Shown: positions 15,985-25,400, counted from the stretch's first letter. The stretch: DNA of 64,000 bases from Glycomyces dulcitolivorans (GCF_003265355.1 NZ_QFRW01000083.1:62001-126000), one strand, 5' to 3'. Translations and numbers: made by a program. The notes: generated by a model not told the origin, from the letters alone.

Positions 15985-17652
15985 TCAGGCGGACCTGAAG
16001 CGCTCGCGGACGGCCTTGAAGGACTGCTTGGGGCGGCGGTACTCGTCGACCACGCCCTTGTCGTTGACCCCGCGCGGGCGCTTGAGGAGCATCTCGCGGT
16101 GCTCGGTGGTGCGGAAGTCGCCGAAGACCCAGATGCCGAGGCCGGAGATGCGCTCGTGCCCGATGACGTGGTCGACCACGGTGGTCAGCAGCAGCGTCTG
16201 GTAGTCCTCGGTCCACAGCGACGCGTTGGCGTCGTTCCAGCCCGGCACGGCGCCGGCGCCGATCTCGGAGATGATGAGCGGCTTGTCGGCGTGCCCGAGG
16301 GCGTCCACGTGCGCGGCGATGCGGTCGAGGGCCTCGGGGATGCCGGGGACGTCGCCGGAGTACCAGCCCGGGTAGGTGTTGGCGCTGACGACGTCGACCA
16401 GGTCGAAGCACTTGTCGTCGTGGGCGTTGATGCTCGCGTACGTGACCGGGCGGGTCGGGTCGAGCTCGCGCAGGCGCCCCAGGAGCTTCTCGTAGACGGG
16501 GTATCCGGCCTCGGACCAGCTCGGGCACTCGTTGAGGATGCCCCACAGGATGACCGACGGATGGTTGTGCGCGGCGGCGGTCATCTCGCCGATGTGCGCC
16601 AGCTGGGCCTCGACGAAGGCGGGGTCGGTGAGGTGCTCGACGGGGTACTGCCAGCCGATGGACTCCGACCAGACGAGGAGCCCGGCCTCGTCGCACAGGT
16701 CCAGGAACAGCGGGTCGAGCGGGTAGTGGCTGCCGCGCACGAAGTTCGCACCGAGGTCCTTCAGCTGCTGGACGTCGGCGACCAGCAGCGCGGCGGGCTG
16801 GGCGTGGCCGAACTGCGGGTGGAGCTCGTGGCGGTTGACGCCGAGGAGGCGGACCGGCTCGCCGTTGACGGTGATGCGGCCGTTCGCGGTCGCGACCTCG
16901 CGCAGGCCGAAGCGCTCGCGCAGGTCGTCCTCCCCGAGGGCGACCGCGAGGACCGACAAGTTCGGGTCGGCCGTGGACCACGGTGCGGCCCAAGGGAGGT
17001 CGAGCGTGCGGGTGAGCGATCCGGCGGCGTCGAGGGCTACGTCCTCGGCCAGGATCGGGCGACCGTCGCACTCGATCGCGAGCGGAACGGTCGCGGGCGC
17101 GTCGGCGGTGTAGTCGATGCGGACCTGGATGCGCTTGTCCCCCACCGAGACGGTGTCGATCTTCAGCCCGTCGAGGCGGACCGAGCCGAGGGTGTGGAGG
17201 GCGACGCTGCGACTGATGCCGCCGAAGTGGTACCAGTCGAAGTGCTCCAGGTGGAGCGGCGAGCGCTCGCCGAAGCGGTTGTCGACCAGGACGGTGATCT
17301 CGGCGTCGCCGCCTTCGGATTCGGTCTCGGCCCAGAATCGCGTGAAGCCGCCCGCGTGGTCGCGGATCGGCTCGCCGTTCCACAGGACGCGGCACCAATG
17401 CTGGACGCCTTCGAAGACCAGGCGCTGGCGGCCGGGCGCAGTGGTGACTCGGGTGCGGTAGGCGGCCAGGCCGCGGCGGCCCGCGTAGCCGGGGGTGGCG
17501 TCGAAGCAGCCGGGGACGGCCATGACGTCGTCGAAGACGATCTCGGCGGCCGCGACCTCGTCGGGGTCGACGTCGCCGAGGTAGGCGAAGTCCCAGACGC
17601 CGTCGAGGTCGGCGACCGGGCGGAGCACGTGCTGGCAGAATCGGCGGGCCAT
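15985..17652 (-). CDS. GH2 glycoside hydrolase (beta-glucuronidase-like)
   Basis: This 555-residue protein has the GH2 layout: an N-terminal jelly-roll (VQHWCRVLWNGEPIRDHAGGFTRF), an Ig-like middle domain, and a TIM barrel from about residue 260. The barrel carries the signature LLGVNRHELHPQFGHA, the acid/base Glu in LWGILNECPS and the likely nucleophile in ISEIGAG. The shape and length fit beta-glucuronidase better than the much larger LacZ. There is no signal peptide, so it acts on imported oligosaccharides. AAGGAGG precedes the ATG. An upstream CAACCGGTTG dyad suggests LacI-type control. Confidence 0.85.
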   Translation of the reverse strand: MARRFCQHVLRPVADLDGVWDFAYLGDVDPDEVAAAEIVFDDVMAVPGCFDATPGYAGRRGLAAYRTRVTTAPGRQRLVFEGVQHWCRVLWNGEPIRDHAGGFTRFWAETESEGGDAEITVLVDNRFGERSPLHLEHFDWYHFGGISRSVALHTLGSVRLDGLKIDTVSVGDKRIQVRIDYTADAPATVPLAIECDGRPILAEDVALDAAGSLTRTLDLPWAAPWSTADPNLSVLAVALGEDDLRERFGLREVATANGRITVNGEPVRLLGVNRHELHPQFGHAQPAALLVADVQQLKDLGANFVRGSHYPLDPLFLDLCDEAGLLVWSESIGWQYPVEHLTDPAFVEAQLAHIGEMTAAAHNHPSVILWGILNECPSWSEAGYPVYEKLLGRLRELDPTRPVTYASINAHDDKCFDLVDVVSANTYPGWYSGDVPGIPEALDRIAAHVDALGHADKPLIISEIGAGAVPGWNDANASLWTEDYQTLLLTTVVDHVIGHERISGLGIWVFGDFRTTEHREMLLKRPRGVNDKGVVDEYRRPKQSFKAVRERFRSA

Positions 17653-17702
17653 GGCGGCCTCCTTCGCGGGTGGACTCCGGCCGATCCTAGGCGAACGTTT
17701 GC

Positions 17703-17712
17703 CAACCGGTTG
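17703..17712. promoter_or_regulatory. LacI/GalR-like dyad CAACCGGTTG
   Basis: CAACCGGTTG is a perfect palindrome centred on CCGG, 51 bp upstream of the GH2 start and preceded on that strand by a TTGGCA-like element. LacI/GalR-family operators commonly have such a CG-centred core. No LacI gene is in the window. Confidence 0.4.
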
Positions 17713-17724
17713 CCAGGGGCCGGA

Positions 17725-18477
17725 TCAGGCCGCTTTCCGCTTGTCGCGGAACGCCTTCTGGCGGCAGGCCGCGGAGCAGTACTTCGCGGGGCGGCCGGTC
17801 CCGGCGTGGGCGATCGGCGTACCGCAGACCGGGCAGGACCCTTCCGTTACGGTGATTTCGTTACGCGGTTCGATCGCGACCGGGGTTTCGTTACGGGTCG
17901 CGGGGTTCCGTTCCGGACGGAGACCGTCCCACAGGACCTCCGCGAGGCGCCGGGCGCGCTCGGGGGAGACGACGGACTGGGCGATGCCGGTGCAGCCGGA
18001 CATGAGGGCTCGCACGTCGCCCGCGTCCAGGTCGGCGCGCACGGCCCCGGCCTGCTGGGCCCGGTGCAGGAGCACGCCCAGGGGGTTGTCGACCACGCAC
18101 TTGCCGCTCGCCTTCGCGGGCTCGATCCAGTCGCCGCGGGCGGCCAGGGCCTCGCAGATGGCGCGGTTCTCCAGGGCCCGGATGGTGATGAACCGCAGGT
18201 AGCCGAAGAACGCGGTCTCGGGGTCGCTCTCGCGCAGGGCCTCTTCGCCGTAGTCGGCGATCTGGGCCAAACGGTGGTCGAGGACCGTCGCGAGCAGGGC
18301 GTCCTTGGTGGGGAAGTGCCGGTAGACGGTGCCCGCGCCGACACCCGCGGCCGTGGCGATCTCCCCCAGGGAGACCGCGGTGCCGCGCTCGCCGAAGAGC
18401 CGGTCGGCCGTCTCCAGGACCTTGAGCCGGTTGCGCTGGGCGTCAACGCGTTCGGCCCGCTTCACTGCCGTCTGCAA
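17725..18477 (-). CDS. TetR family repressor with C-terminal zinc-finger-like domain
   Basis: This 250-residue regulator has a TetR HTH (about 15-60: VLETADRLFGERGTAVSLGE, GVGAGTVYRHF) and a ligand-binding domain with NPLGVLLHRAQQAGAVRADL. It also has an extra C-terminal segment with C-x2-C and C-x3-C (CPVCGTPI and YCSAACRQKAFRDKR) that could bind zinc. This tail resembles short GRPAKYCS-ACRQKAF modules found alone or fused to other proteins. Start TTG 18477 is preceded by GAGGGGG. It is divergent from the NmrA-like gene, which it probably represses through the dyad at 18538-18561. Confidence 0.85.
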   Translation of the reverse strand: MQTAVKRAERVDAQRNRLKVLETADRLFGERGTAVSLGEIATAAGVGAGTVYRHFPTKDALLATVLDHRLAQIADYGEEALRESDPETAFFGYLRFITIRALENRAICEALAARGDWIEPAKASGKCVVDNPLGVLLHRAQQAGAVRADLDAGDVRALMSGCTGIAQSVVSPERARRLAEVLWDGLRPERNPATRNETPVAIEPRNEITVTEGSCPVCGTPIAHAGTGRPAKYCSAACRQKAFRDKRKAA

Positions 18478-18537
18478 CGGTGCCCCCTCTCGCGCCCGTC
18501 CTTAAACGGGTGTACTGTTCCGTTTCATCAACCGGGT

Positions 18538-18561
18538 CGCCGACTCCGATACTAGTCGGCG
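18538..18561. promoter_or_regulatory. Putative TetR operator
   Basis: CGCCGACT (18538-18545) and AGTCGGCG (18554-18561) make an 8-bp-arm dyad with an 8-nt centre in the 110-bp gap between the divergent TetR and NmrA-like genes. It lies downstream of a TACTGT -10-like element. The position suits repression of the reductase gene. Confidence 0.5.
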
Positions 18562-18587
18562 GCTCCAGGAACGGAAAGGACCGCATC

Positions 18588-19496
18588 ATGCCCTCCACTG
18601 ATCAGACCATTCTCGTGACCGGCGCGACCGGCCGCCAGGGCGGGGCCGTCGCGGCCCGCCTCCTCGCCGACGGCTGGAAGGTCCGGGCGCTGACCCGGGA
18701 CGCCTCCAGCGCGAAGGCGAAGGCGCTCAAGGCGGCCGGAGCCGAAGTCGTCGAAGGGGACCTCGACGACCCGGCGTCGCTCGCGGCGGCGACCGCGGGC
18801 GCGTGGGGCGTCTACAGCGTCCACGCCGGGTCCTATGAAGGCGGGCCGTACGGCCACGACCTCGACCACGAGCGCCGCAGCGCGGCGAACCTCGGGGAGG
18901 CCGCCAAGGCCGCGGGCGCGCGCCACGTCGTGCACTCCTCGTCGATCGGCGTCGGCACCGACCTCGAAACGCAGCTGCCGACGCTCCCTCGCAAGGCCGA
19001 GGCCGAAGCGGCCTGGCGCGACACCGGCCTGTCGCTCACGATCCTGCGGCCGGGCGCGTTCATGGAGAACACCTTCGACTCCCCCAGGGAGCTCCAGAAC
19101 GGCGTCCACGCCACCGCGCTCGGCCCCGGCACGTACGAGCCGCTCATCGCCGCCGACGACATCGGCGCGATCGCCGCGATCGCGTTCGCCGACCCCGAGG
19201 CCCACGACGGCAAGGCGTACCTCCTGGCCGGCGACGACCTGCGGCAGGACGAGAAGGCCGCGCTCATCGGCAGGCTCGCCGGCCGCGACGTGCCGTACCA
19301 GCAGATCGACGCCGAGGAGATCCGCAAGTTCAGCCCCTCGACGGCGAACGCGATGGAGGTCATCAACCGCACGCGCATGGAGGTCGACATCGAGGGCCTG
19401 CGCAAGGTCCACCCGGGCCTGCTCACCTTCGAGCAGTGGATGACCGGGGTCGGCAAGCCCCTGGTCGACGCCTACTTCGCGCGCATCGACAACTGA
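18588..19496 (+). CDS. NmrA-like NAD(P)-binding protein
   Basis: This 302-residue atypical SDR begins with the Rossmann motif LVTGATGRQGGAVAARLL and contains HSSSIGVG and a C-terminal EQWMTGVGKPLVDAYF typical of NmrA/HSCARG-type proteins. These sense or use NAD(P)H, as redox regulators or quinone/isoflavone-type reductases. The active-site Tyr-x3-Lys is not obvious, which is common for this group. GGAAAGGA precedes the ATG. It is controlled, by inference, by the divergent TetR protein. Confidence 0.8.
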   Translation: MPSTDQTILVTGATGRQGGAVAARLLADGWKVRALTRDASSAKAKALKAAGAEVVEGDLDDPASLAAATAGAWGVYSVHAGSYEGGPYGHDLDHERRSAANLGEAAKAAGARHVVHSSSIGVGTDLETQLPTLPRKAEAEAAWRDTGLSLTILRPGAFMENTFDSPRELQNGVHATALGPGTYEPLIAADDIGAIAAIAFADPEAHDGKAYLLAGDDLRQDEKAALIGRLAGRDVPYQQIDAEEIRKFSPSTANAMEVINRTRMEVDIEGLRKVHPGLLTFEQWMTGVGKPLVDAYFARIDN

Positions 19497-19563
19497 AACC
19501 CGTGGGGCGGTGGGGCTCCGGTACGCTCGGTTCCGGGCCCCCTCACCCTCGAAAGGCCGCCGC

Positions 19564-21003
19564 ATGCGTCCTCTCCACCGCCTCCATCCGACCCTGGCGA
19601 GCCTCGCGCTCGCCGCCGTCCTCGCCCTCACCAACGGCCGGTACGACTACCACCGCGACGAGCTGTACTTCCGCATGCTCGACCCCGCGTGGGGCTACGT
19701 CGACCAGCCGCCGCTCACCCCGCTGCTCGGCCACGCGGCCGTCGCGCTCTTCGGCGACACGGTGTGGGCCTTGCGGATTCCCTCGGTCCTGTGCATGGTC
19801 GGCGTGCTGTGGCTCGCCGTCCTCGTCACCCGCGAGTTCGACGGCGGCAAAGGGGCCCAGGCGCTGTGCGCGTGGGGCCTGGCGTTCGCCGGGGTCGCCC
19901 TCGCCTTCGGGCACACCCTTTCTACCGCCACTGTGGACCTGCTGGTGTGGACCGCGGTGCTGCTCTTCGTCGTCCGGGCTTTGATGCGCGACGAGCGCTG
20001 GTGGCTCGCGGTCGGCGCGGTCACCGGGATCGGGCTCTACAACAAGCACCTGATCGTGCTGCTGCTCCTGAGCCTCGCGGTCGGCCTGCTGGTCGCGGGC
20101 CCGCGGCGGACCCTGGCCTCGAAGTGGCTGTGGGCCGGGGTCGCGATCGCGCTCGTCGTCGGGTCGCCGAACCTGGTCTACCAGGCCGTGAACGGCTGGC
20201 CTCAGCTGGAGATGGCCTCAGCGATCAACGAGGAGGACGGCGCGGAGAACCGCGTCCTGCTGGTGCCCTTCCAGTTCCTGCTCGTGGGGCTGTTCCTGGT
20301 GCCGGTCTGGTTCGCCGGGATCTGGGCGCTGTTCAAGCGCCCCGAGTGGCGCCCGGCGCGGGCGCTCGCGGTGGCCTACCCGGTGCTGCTGGCGGTCGTG
20401 CTCGCCACCGGCGGGCAGTTCTACTACCCGATGGGCCTGGTCATCGTGTTCTACGCGGCCGGGTGCGTGCCCGTGGCCGAGTGGGCGCGAAGCCAGAACC
20501 GCCGGAGCCTGCTGGTCACCGGGGTCGCACTCAACGGCGCGATCTCCGCGGTCGTGGCGCTGCCGCTGATCCCCGTTGCGGCCGTTGGGGACACGCCGAT
20601 CCCGGACATGAACAACTCGGTGCCCGACCAGGTCGGCTGGCAGGCGTACACCGACCAGGTCGAGGCCGCGGCCGAGGGCCTGCCGGAGGACGCCGTGATC
20701 ATCACGTCGAACTACGGCGAGGCCGGGGCGCTGGAGCGGTACGGCGAGGACCTGCCGCCGGTCTACAGCGGGCACAACGCCCTCGCCGAGTACGGCCCTC
20801 CCCCGGCCGGCGCCGAGACCGTGCTCGCCGTGGGGATGGACGCGGCCGAGCTCGGCGCGCACTTCGACGACTGCGCGGTCGCCGGGGAGCTGGACAACGG
20901 TGTGGGCGTGGACAACGAGGAGCAGGGCCGGTCCGTGGTCGTGTGCCGCGGACCGGCCCTGCCCTGGACGGAACTCTGGGAGGAGTTCCGGCACTTCAGT
21001 TAG
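19564..21003 (+). CDS. GT39-type (ArnT/PMT-like) membrane glycosyltransferase
   Basis: The 479-residue integral membrane protein has about ten hydrophobic helices and a DE motif in its first loop ([10 protein letters not shown]), the expected catalytic acidic pair of GT-C enzymes using polyprenyl-phosphate sugars. A second conserved feature is [13 protein letters not shown]-terminal soluble domain of about 130 residues follows [10 protein letters not shown] and probably faces outside. The donor and acceptor are unknown; protein or lipid mannosylation is possible. GAAAGG precedes the ATG. Its stop overlaps the ribH stop by 4 bp in convergent orientation. Confidence 0.82.
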   Translation: MRPLHRLHPTLASLALAAVLALTNGRYDYHRDELYFRMLDPAWGYVDQPPLTPLLGHAAVALFGDTVWALRIPSVLCMVGVLWLAVLVTREFDGGKGAQALCAWGLAFAGVALAFGHTLSTATVDLLVWTAVLLFVVRALMRDERWWLAVGAVTGIGLYNKHLIVLLLLSLAVGLLVAGPRRTLASKWLWAGVAIALVVGSPNLVYQAVNGWPQLEMASAINEEDGAENRVLLVPFQFLLVGLFLVPVWFAGIWALFKRPEWRPARALAVAYPVLLAVVLATGGQFYYPMGLVIVFYAAGCVPVAEWARSQNRRSLLVTGVALNGAISAVVALPLIPVAAVGDTPIPDMNNSVPDQVGWQAYTDQVEAAAEGLPEDAVIITSNYGEAGALERYGEDLPPVYSGHNALAEYGPPPAGAETVLAVGMDAAELGAHFDDCAVAGELDNGVGVDNEEQGRSVVVCRGPALPWTELWEEFRHFS

Positions 21004-21470
21004 TCGAGCGAGCGGATCGCCAGGGCCGCACCGAGGGCGGCCACGACCGCCTCGTAGCCCTTGTCCTCGGTCGAGTCGGCGAACCCGGCTCGGGCGAGGG
21101 CCTGCTCCTGGTCGTCCACGGTGAGCACACCGTGGGCGACCGGGGTCGACTCGTCGAGCGCCACCCGGGTGAGCCCCTCGGTGACCGACTTGCAGACGTA
21201 GTCGAAGTGGGCGGTGCCGCCGCGGATGACGGTGCCGAGGGCGACCACGGCGTCGTACTTCCGGGCGAGCGCCTGGGCGGCGACCGGGAGTTCGACCGCC
21301 CCGGCGACGTGCAGGACCTTCACCTCCGCGACCTTCGCGTCCTCGGCGGCGTCGAGGGCGCGCTTGAGCAGCTGCCCCACGACTTGGGCGTTCCAGTCCG
21401 TGGCGACGACGCCGAGCGTGAGCCCGGTGGCGTCGGGGACCTTGACTTCGGGTGCTCCGTGTCCGGACAT
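21000..21470 (-). CDS. ribH: 6,7-dimethyl-8-ribityllumazine synthase
   Basis: This 156-residue enzyme condenses 5-amino-6-ribitylaminouracil with dihydroxybutanone phosphate. [30 protein letters not shown] and [18 protein letters not shown] with the catalytic-loop His (VAHGVLTVD) are diagnostic. The length fits the icosahedral/pentameric family. It follows ribBA by 2 nt and is the last gene of the riboswitch-controlled rib operon. Confidence 0.95.
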   Translation of the reverse strand: MSGHGAPEVKVPDATGLTLGVVATDWNAQVVGQLLKRALDAAEDAKVAEVKVLHVAGAVELPVAAQALARKYDAVVALGTVIRGGTAHFDYVCKSVTEGLTRVALDESTPVAHGVLTVDDQEQALARAGFADSTEDKGYEAVVAALGAALAIRSLD

Positions 21471-21472
21471 GG

Positions 21473-22711
21473 TCAGGCGGCTTTCACTGCGAGCGCGGGC
21501 AGGTCGGCCAGCAGGTGGCCCATGCGGTCGCGCTTGGTGGTCAGGTAGGCGATGTTGTCGGGCGTGGCGTAGGTCGGCAGCGCCACGCGGTCGACGACCT
21601 TCAGGCCGTGGCCCTCGATCCCGGCGCGCTTGTCCGGGTTGTTGGTCAGCAGCCGCATCGACTTGATGCCGAGGTCTTCGAGGATCTGCGCGCCGATGCC
21701 CCAGTCGCGGGCGTCGGCGGGCAGGCCCAGTTCGAGGTTCGCGTCGACGGTGTCGCGGCCCTGGTCCTGGAGCTGGTACGCCTGGAGCTTGTGGACCAGG
21801 CCGATGCCGCGGCCCTCGTGGCCGCGCATGTAGAGGACGACGCCGCGGCCCTCGGCCTCGACGGCGCGCAGGGCGGCCTGGAGCTGCGGACCGCAGTCGC
21901 AGCGCAGGGAGCCGAAGGCGTCGCCGGTGAGGCACTCGGAGTGGACGCGGACGAGGACGTCCTCGCCGTCGCCGATGTCGCCCTTGACGAGCGCGACGTG
22001 CTCGTTGCCGTCGAAGACGGCGCGGTAGCCCACGGCGGTGAACTCGCCCGCTTCGAGCGGGAGGCGGGCCTCGGCGAGGCGCTTGACGTGGACCTCGTTG
22101 CGCTGGCGCCATTCGACGAGCTGGGCGACGGTGATGAGGGCGAGGCCGTGCTCGTCGGCGAACTCGCGGAGCTCGGGCAGGCGCATCATGGTGCCGTCGT
22201 CGTTCATCATCTCGCTGAGGACGCCGACCGGCTGCTTGCCGGCGAGGCGCGCGAGGTCCACGGCGGCCTCGGTGTGGCCGGTGCGCACGAGCACGCCGCC
22301 TTCCTTGGCGCGCAGGGGGACGACGTGGCCGGGGCGGCTGAGGTCGCCGGCGACGGTGGCCTGGTTCGCGAGCACGTTGATGGTGTGCGCGCGGTCGGCG
22401 GCCGAGATGCCGGTGGCGATGCCGCGGCGGGCGTCGACGGTCACGGTGTAGGCGGTGCCGCGCGGGTCCTGGTTCTCGGCGGCCTGCGGGGGCAGTTGGA
22501 GGAGGTCGGCGCGGTCGGGGAGCATCGGGACGCACAGGTAGCCGCCGGTGTGGCGGATCGTGAACGCGACGAGTTCGGGGGTGGCGTCCTCGGCGGCGAA
22601 GATGATGTCGCCCTCGTTCTCGCGTCCCTCGTCGTCGGCGACGATGACGGGCCGGCCGGCCTTGATGGCGGCGATGGCCTCGTCCACGGAGTTCATGCGG
22701 ATGTCGTTCAC
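21473..22711 (-). CDS. ribBA: Bifunctional DHBP synthase/GTP cyclohydrolase II
   Basis: The 412-residue fusion has an N-terminal RibB domain ([16 protein letters not shown] acidic loop; [16 protein letters not shown]) and a C-terminal RibA domain. The RibA zinc ligands appear in [19 protein letters not shown] and it has [20 protein letters not shown]. It supplies both precursors of lumazine from ribulose 5-phosphate and GTP. The GTG start at 22711 overlaps the ribE stop (GTGA) and has GGGAG upstream, so it is coupled to ribE. Confidence 0.95.
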   Translation of the reverse strand: MNDIRMNSVDEAIAAIKAGRPVIVADDEGRENEGDIIFAAEDATPELVAFTIRHTGGYLCVPMLPDRADLLQLPPQAAENQDPRGTAYTVTVDARRGIATGISAADRAHTINVLANQATVAGDLSRPGHVVPLRAKEGGVLVRTGHTEAAVDLARLAGKQPVGVLSEMMNDDGTMMRLPELREFADEHGLALITVAQLVEWRQRNEVHVKRLAEARLPLEAGEFTAVGYRAVFDGNEHVALVKGDIGDGEDVLVRVHSECLTGDAFGSLRCDCGPQLQAALRAVEAEGRGVVLYMRGHEGRGIGLVHKLQAYQLQDQGRDTVDANLELGLPADARDWGIGAQILEDLGIKSMRLLTNNPDKRAGIEGHGLKVVDRVALPTYATPDNIAYLTTKRDRMGHLLADLPALAVKAA

Positions 22712-23298
22712 AGCTGGCTCCCAGTGCTCTGAAGGAGTTTTTCGACGTGCTTGGCGACGACGTCGGTCTCGATGTGGACCGGGTCGCCGACCTGCTTGCG
22801 GCCCAGGGTGGTCGCTTCCAGGGTGGTGGGGATCAGGCCGACGCTGAACTCGTCGCCTTCGATCCACGCGACGGTGAGGGAGGTGCCGTCGACGGTGATG
22901 GACCCCTTCTCGACGACGTACTTCGCCAGGCCGGCGGGGAGGCGGAAGGTGACTTCCTCCCACTCGGCGGCGGGCGTGCGCTTGACGATGTGGGCGACGC
23001 CGTCGACGTGGCCCTGCACGAGGTGCCCGCCGAGGCGGGTGGTGAGGGTGGCGGCGCGTTCGAGGTTGACGCGGTCGCCTTCGCGGAGGTCGCCGATCGC
23101 GGTGCGGCGGTAGGTCTCCGCCATGACGTCGGCGGTGAAGACGTCGCCGTCGACCTGCACGACCGTGAGGCAGACGCCGTTGACGCTGATCGAGTCGCCG
23201 AGTCCGGCGTCCGAGGTGACGAGCGGGCCGCGTACGGCCAGGAACGCTTCACTGGCCTTGACGACCTCGCCGAGCTCTTCGACGATTCCGGTGAACAC
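22708..23298 (-). CDS. ribE: Riboflavin synthase alpha chain
   Basis: This 196-residue enzyme dismutates two lumazines to riboflavin. It begins [12 protein letters not shown] and has the two homologous barrels of the family, each with a lumazine-binding segment ([10 protein letters not shown] and [10 protein letters not shown]). The start is GTG with AGGGGG upstream. It is the first gene after the FMN riboswitch. ribD, usual in such operons, is not in the window. Confidence 0.95.
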   Translation of the reverse strand: MFTGIVEELGEVVKASEAFLAVRGPLVTSDAGLGDSISVNGVCLTVVQVDGDVFTADVMAETYRRTAIGDLREGDRVNLERAATLTTRLGGHLVQGHVDGVAHIVKRTPAAEWEEVTFRLPAGLAKYVVEKGSITVDGTSLTVAWIEGDEFSVGLIPTTLEATTLGRKQVGDPVHIETDVVAKHVEKLLQSTGSQL

Positions 23299-23390
23299 GG
23301 GTGGGACCCCCTACCTGCTGCAACAACTTGTGTACGGCACGCAGGCGGGGCAGAAGAATAGCTCGCAGGGGCCCTCAGTGGCCTCCCGCG

Positions 23391-23526
23391 TTGCGTCTGC
23401 TCCCATCCGGACTTTAACCGTCGGTCCTGGATTCTCACCAGGTCAACCGTCCGCTGGTTGCGGACGGGTCGCGGACTTGCGGCTTTCGCCGCTCACCGCC
23501 GGCTCGGAATTTCACCGACCCCGCTG
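23391..23526 (-). ncRNA. FMN riboswitch (RFN element)
   Basis: The minus strand shows the conserved RFN parts in order: GGGGTCGGTGAAATTCCG, then a GGCGGTGA junction, an AAGCCGCAAGTCCGCGACCC segment, the variable hairpin CCGTCCGC/GCGGACGG, GGTGAGAATCC and the closing GGATGGGAGCAGACGC. Binding FMN should shut off the ribE-ribBA-ribH operon 93 bp downstream. Whether by termination or by hiding the AGGGGG ribosome binding site cannot be settled by eye. Confidence 0.95.
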
Positions 23527-23611
23527 ACGCGCGTTTGCTACAAGGAATTGTGCCACGGGGTTATTCCGCCGCGGTGTCGACTGTGACGCAGACTACTTGC
23601 CGGCAGGCAGG

Positions 23612-24595
23612 TCAGTGCTCGTTCGTCCAGAACACGGGGCGGCGTCCGTTCCTTCCGGGGGGACGGCCCTCGGGGTAGGCGACGTAGTTGCCGGAGTGGG
23701 ACTTGGCGACGCTCTTGAGGGCGGTGGCCTCGGCGACGGCCTCGTAGGCGTCGGAGAAGCGGCGCTGGGTCGAGAGGGCGACGCCGATGGAGAGCGTGGG
23801 CAGGCGCGAGCGGGTCATGCGCCGGGAGGTGCGGTCGGCGTGCTCGATGTAGCCGCGCTCGGCGTCGGCGGGGTCGCACAGCTGGCGGACGCGGCGCGCG
23901 AAGTGGTCGTTGAGGAAGCCGGTGACGGCCTCGGCGTGGTCGGGGACGCACAGGATGGTGAAGTCGTCGCCGCCGACGTGGCCGAGGAAGACCGGGGCGG
24001 CGCCGGCGTCGCCCGCGGCGGCGTAGACGCATTCGGCGAGGGCCCGGATGAATTCGTCGCCGCGCACGAACCCGTACACGTCGTTGACCGCTTTGAACTG
24101 GTCGATGTCGATGTAGCACAAGGCGAACGGGTCGCCGCGCTTGATCCAGGACTGGAGTTCGCGGAGGATGCGGTCGTTGCCGGGCATGCCGGTCAGCGGC
24201 GAGGACTCGCGGACCTCGCGGTGGCGGCGGATCGCGGAGTCGATGCGGGCGGAGACCTCGGCGGGGTCGAAGGGCTTGGCGATGTAGTCGTCGGCGCCGG
24301 CCTTGAGTCCGGCGATCTTGTCGGCCGAGGAGGGCTGGGCGCCGAGGAGGATGATCGGCAGGCTCGCGGTCGCGGGGTCGGCCCGCAGCTGGCGGGTGAG
24401 GGCGAGGCCGTCGATGAACGGCAGGTCGGCTTCGAGCATGACGATGCCGGGGCGGCGCAGGGCGATCCCGGCGAGGGCTTGGTAGCCGTCGCGGGCGAGC
24501 GCGGTGTCGAAGCCGTCGGCTCTCAGGCGCGAGGCGAGGAACTCCGCGATCTCGGGGTCCGCGTCGGCGATGAGTACCAGGTCAGGGGTGGCCAT
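23612..24595 (-). CDS. Degenerate response regulator-GGDEF protein
   Basis: This 327-residue protein has an N-terminal receiver domain (1-120) and a GGDEF-type domain (130-310). The receiver keeps acidic residues (ADADPEIAEFL) and the Lys (DDYIAKPF). However, the phosphoacceptor position is Glu55 (IVMLEADLP) and the conserved Thr/Ser is Gly (IILLGAQ), so it is probably not phosphorylated normally and may be locked in one state. The second domain has YIDIDQFKAVND and HVGGDDF, a GGDDF variant without the upstream RxxD inhibitory site. It may make c-di-GMP or only bind nucleotides. It starts 7 nt after rpe and no histidine kinase is near. Confidence 0.82.
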   Translation of the reverse strand: MATPDLVLIADADPEIAEFLASRLRADGFDTALARDGYQALAGIALRRPGIVMLEADLPFIDGLALTRQLRADPATASLPIILLGAQPSSADKIAGLKAGADDYIAKPFDPAEVSARIDSAIRRHREVRESSPLTGMPGNDRILRELQSWIKRGDPFALCYIDIDQFKAVNDVYGFVRGDEFIRALAECVYAAAGDAGAAPVFLGHVGGDDFTILCVPDHAEAVTGFLNDHFARRVRQLCDPADAERGYIEHADRTSRRMTRSRLPTLSIGVALSTQRRFSDAYEAVAEATALKSVAKSHSGNYVAYPEGRPPGRNGRRPVFWTNEH

Positions 24596-24602
24596 GGGGT
24601 GC

Positions 24603-25301
24603 TCATAGGGAGGATGATCGCGCCGCGTCGGCGCGGGCGCGCAGGCGCCTCGCCGCATCGGCTGGGTCGGCCGCGCCGTAGACCGCGGTGCCGGCGACGA
24701 ACGCGTCGGCTCCGGCCTCGGCGGCGGCCGCGATGGTGTCGTCGGCGATGCCGCCGTCGACTTCGATGCGCAGTTCGAGGTGTCCGGCGGCGGCGTGGGT
24801 GCGGGCCGCGCGGACCTTGTCGAGCATGGCGGGGAGGAACTGCTGGCCGCCGAACCCGGCCTTGATCGTCATGATCAGGAGCGTGTCGAACTCGGGGAGG
24901 AGGTCCAGGTAGTCCTCGACCGCGGTGTCGCGGTCGATGGCGAGGCCGGCCTTCGACCCTGCCGCGCGCAAGTCCTTGGCGAGGGCGACGGGGTCGTCGC
25001 TGGCCTCGGCGTGGAAGGTGACGTTGTAGGCGCCCAGTTCGGCGTAGCCGACAGCCCACCGCGCGGGGTCCTCGATCATGAGGTGGCAGTCGAGCGGGAT
25101 GTCGGTGGCGGCCTTGAGGGACTTGACGATCGGGGGTCCGAGCGTGAGGTTGGGGACGAAGTGGTTGTCCATCACGTCGACGTGGAGCCAGTCCACGGCG
25201 CCCTCGACCGCGTCGGCCGCCTCGGCGAGGCGGGCGAAGTCGGCCGCCAGGAGGCTCGGAGCGATGACGGTGTCGGCCTGCGCCGCTTGGAACTGTGCCA
25301 C
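24603..25301 (-). CDS. rpe: Ribulose-phosphate 3-epimerase
   Basis: This 232-residue TIM-barrel enzyme interconverts ribulose 5-phosphate and xylulose 5-phosphate in the pentose phosphate pathway. [31 protein letters not shown] (metal ligands) and [10 protein letters not shown] with FVAGTAVY (phosphate site) are typical. I chose the GTG at 25301: TACACT lies 6 nt upstream with no ribosome binding site, so the mRNA is probably leaderless. An upstream extension in the same frame shows no conservation. Confidence 0.94.
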   Translation of the reverse strand: MAQFQAAQADTVIAPSLLAADFARLAEAADAVEGAVDWLHVDVMDNHFVPNLTLGPPIVKSLKAATDIPLDCHLMIEDPARWAVGYAELGAYNVTFHAEASDDPVALAKDLRAAGSKAGLAIDRDTAVEDYLDLLPEFDTLLIMTIKAGFGGQQFLPAMLDKVRAARTHAAAGHLELRIEVDGGIADDTIAAAAEAGADAFVAGTAVYGAADPADAARRLRARADAARSSSL

Positions 25302-25307
25302 ACGGAC

Positions 25308-25313
25308 AGTGTA
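25308..25313 (-). promoter_or_regulatory. -10 TACACT, leaderless rpe
   Basis: TACACT on the minus strand ends 6 nt before the rpe GTG, with no Shine-Dalgarno sequence. Confidence 0.45.
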
Positions 25314-25400
25314 GGTCGCGAAACCGCGACGCAGGCCGGACACCTGGTGCCTTCTGTGGCTCAGGTCAGCTTTACCGGACCTGGCCACCGGGCCGGGGTA

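Noticed and set aside
21000-24865. Very long antisense and out-of-frame reading frames opposite the rib genes and elsewhere (for example opposite carB and moxR)
   Set aside because: High GC suppresses stop codons. These frames have Arg/Ala/Gly-biased nonsense composition and no domain motif, while the opposite strand codes clear enzymes.
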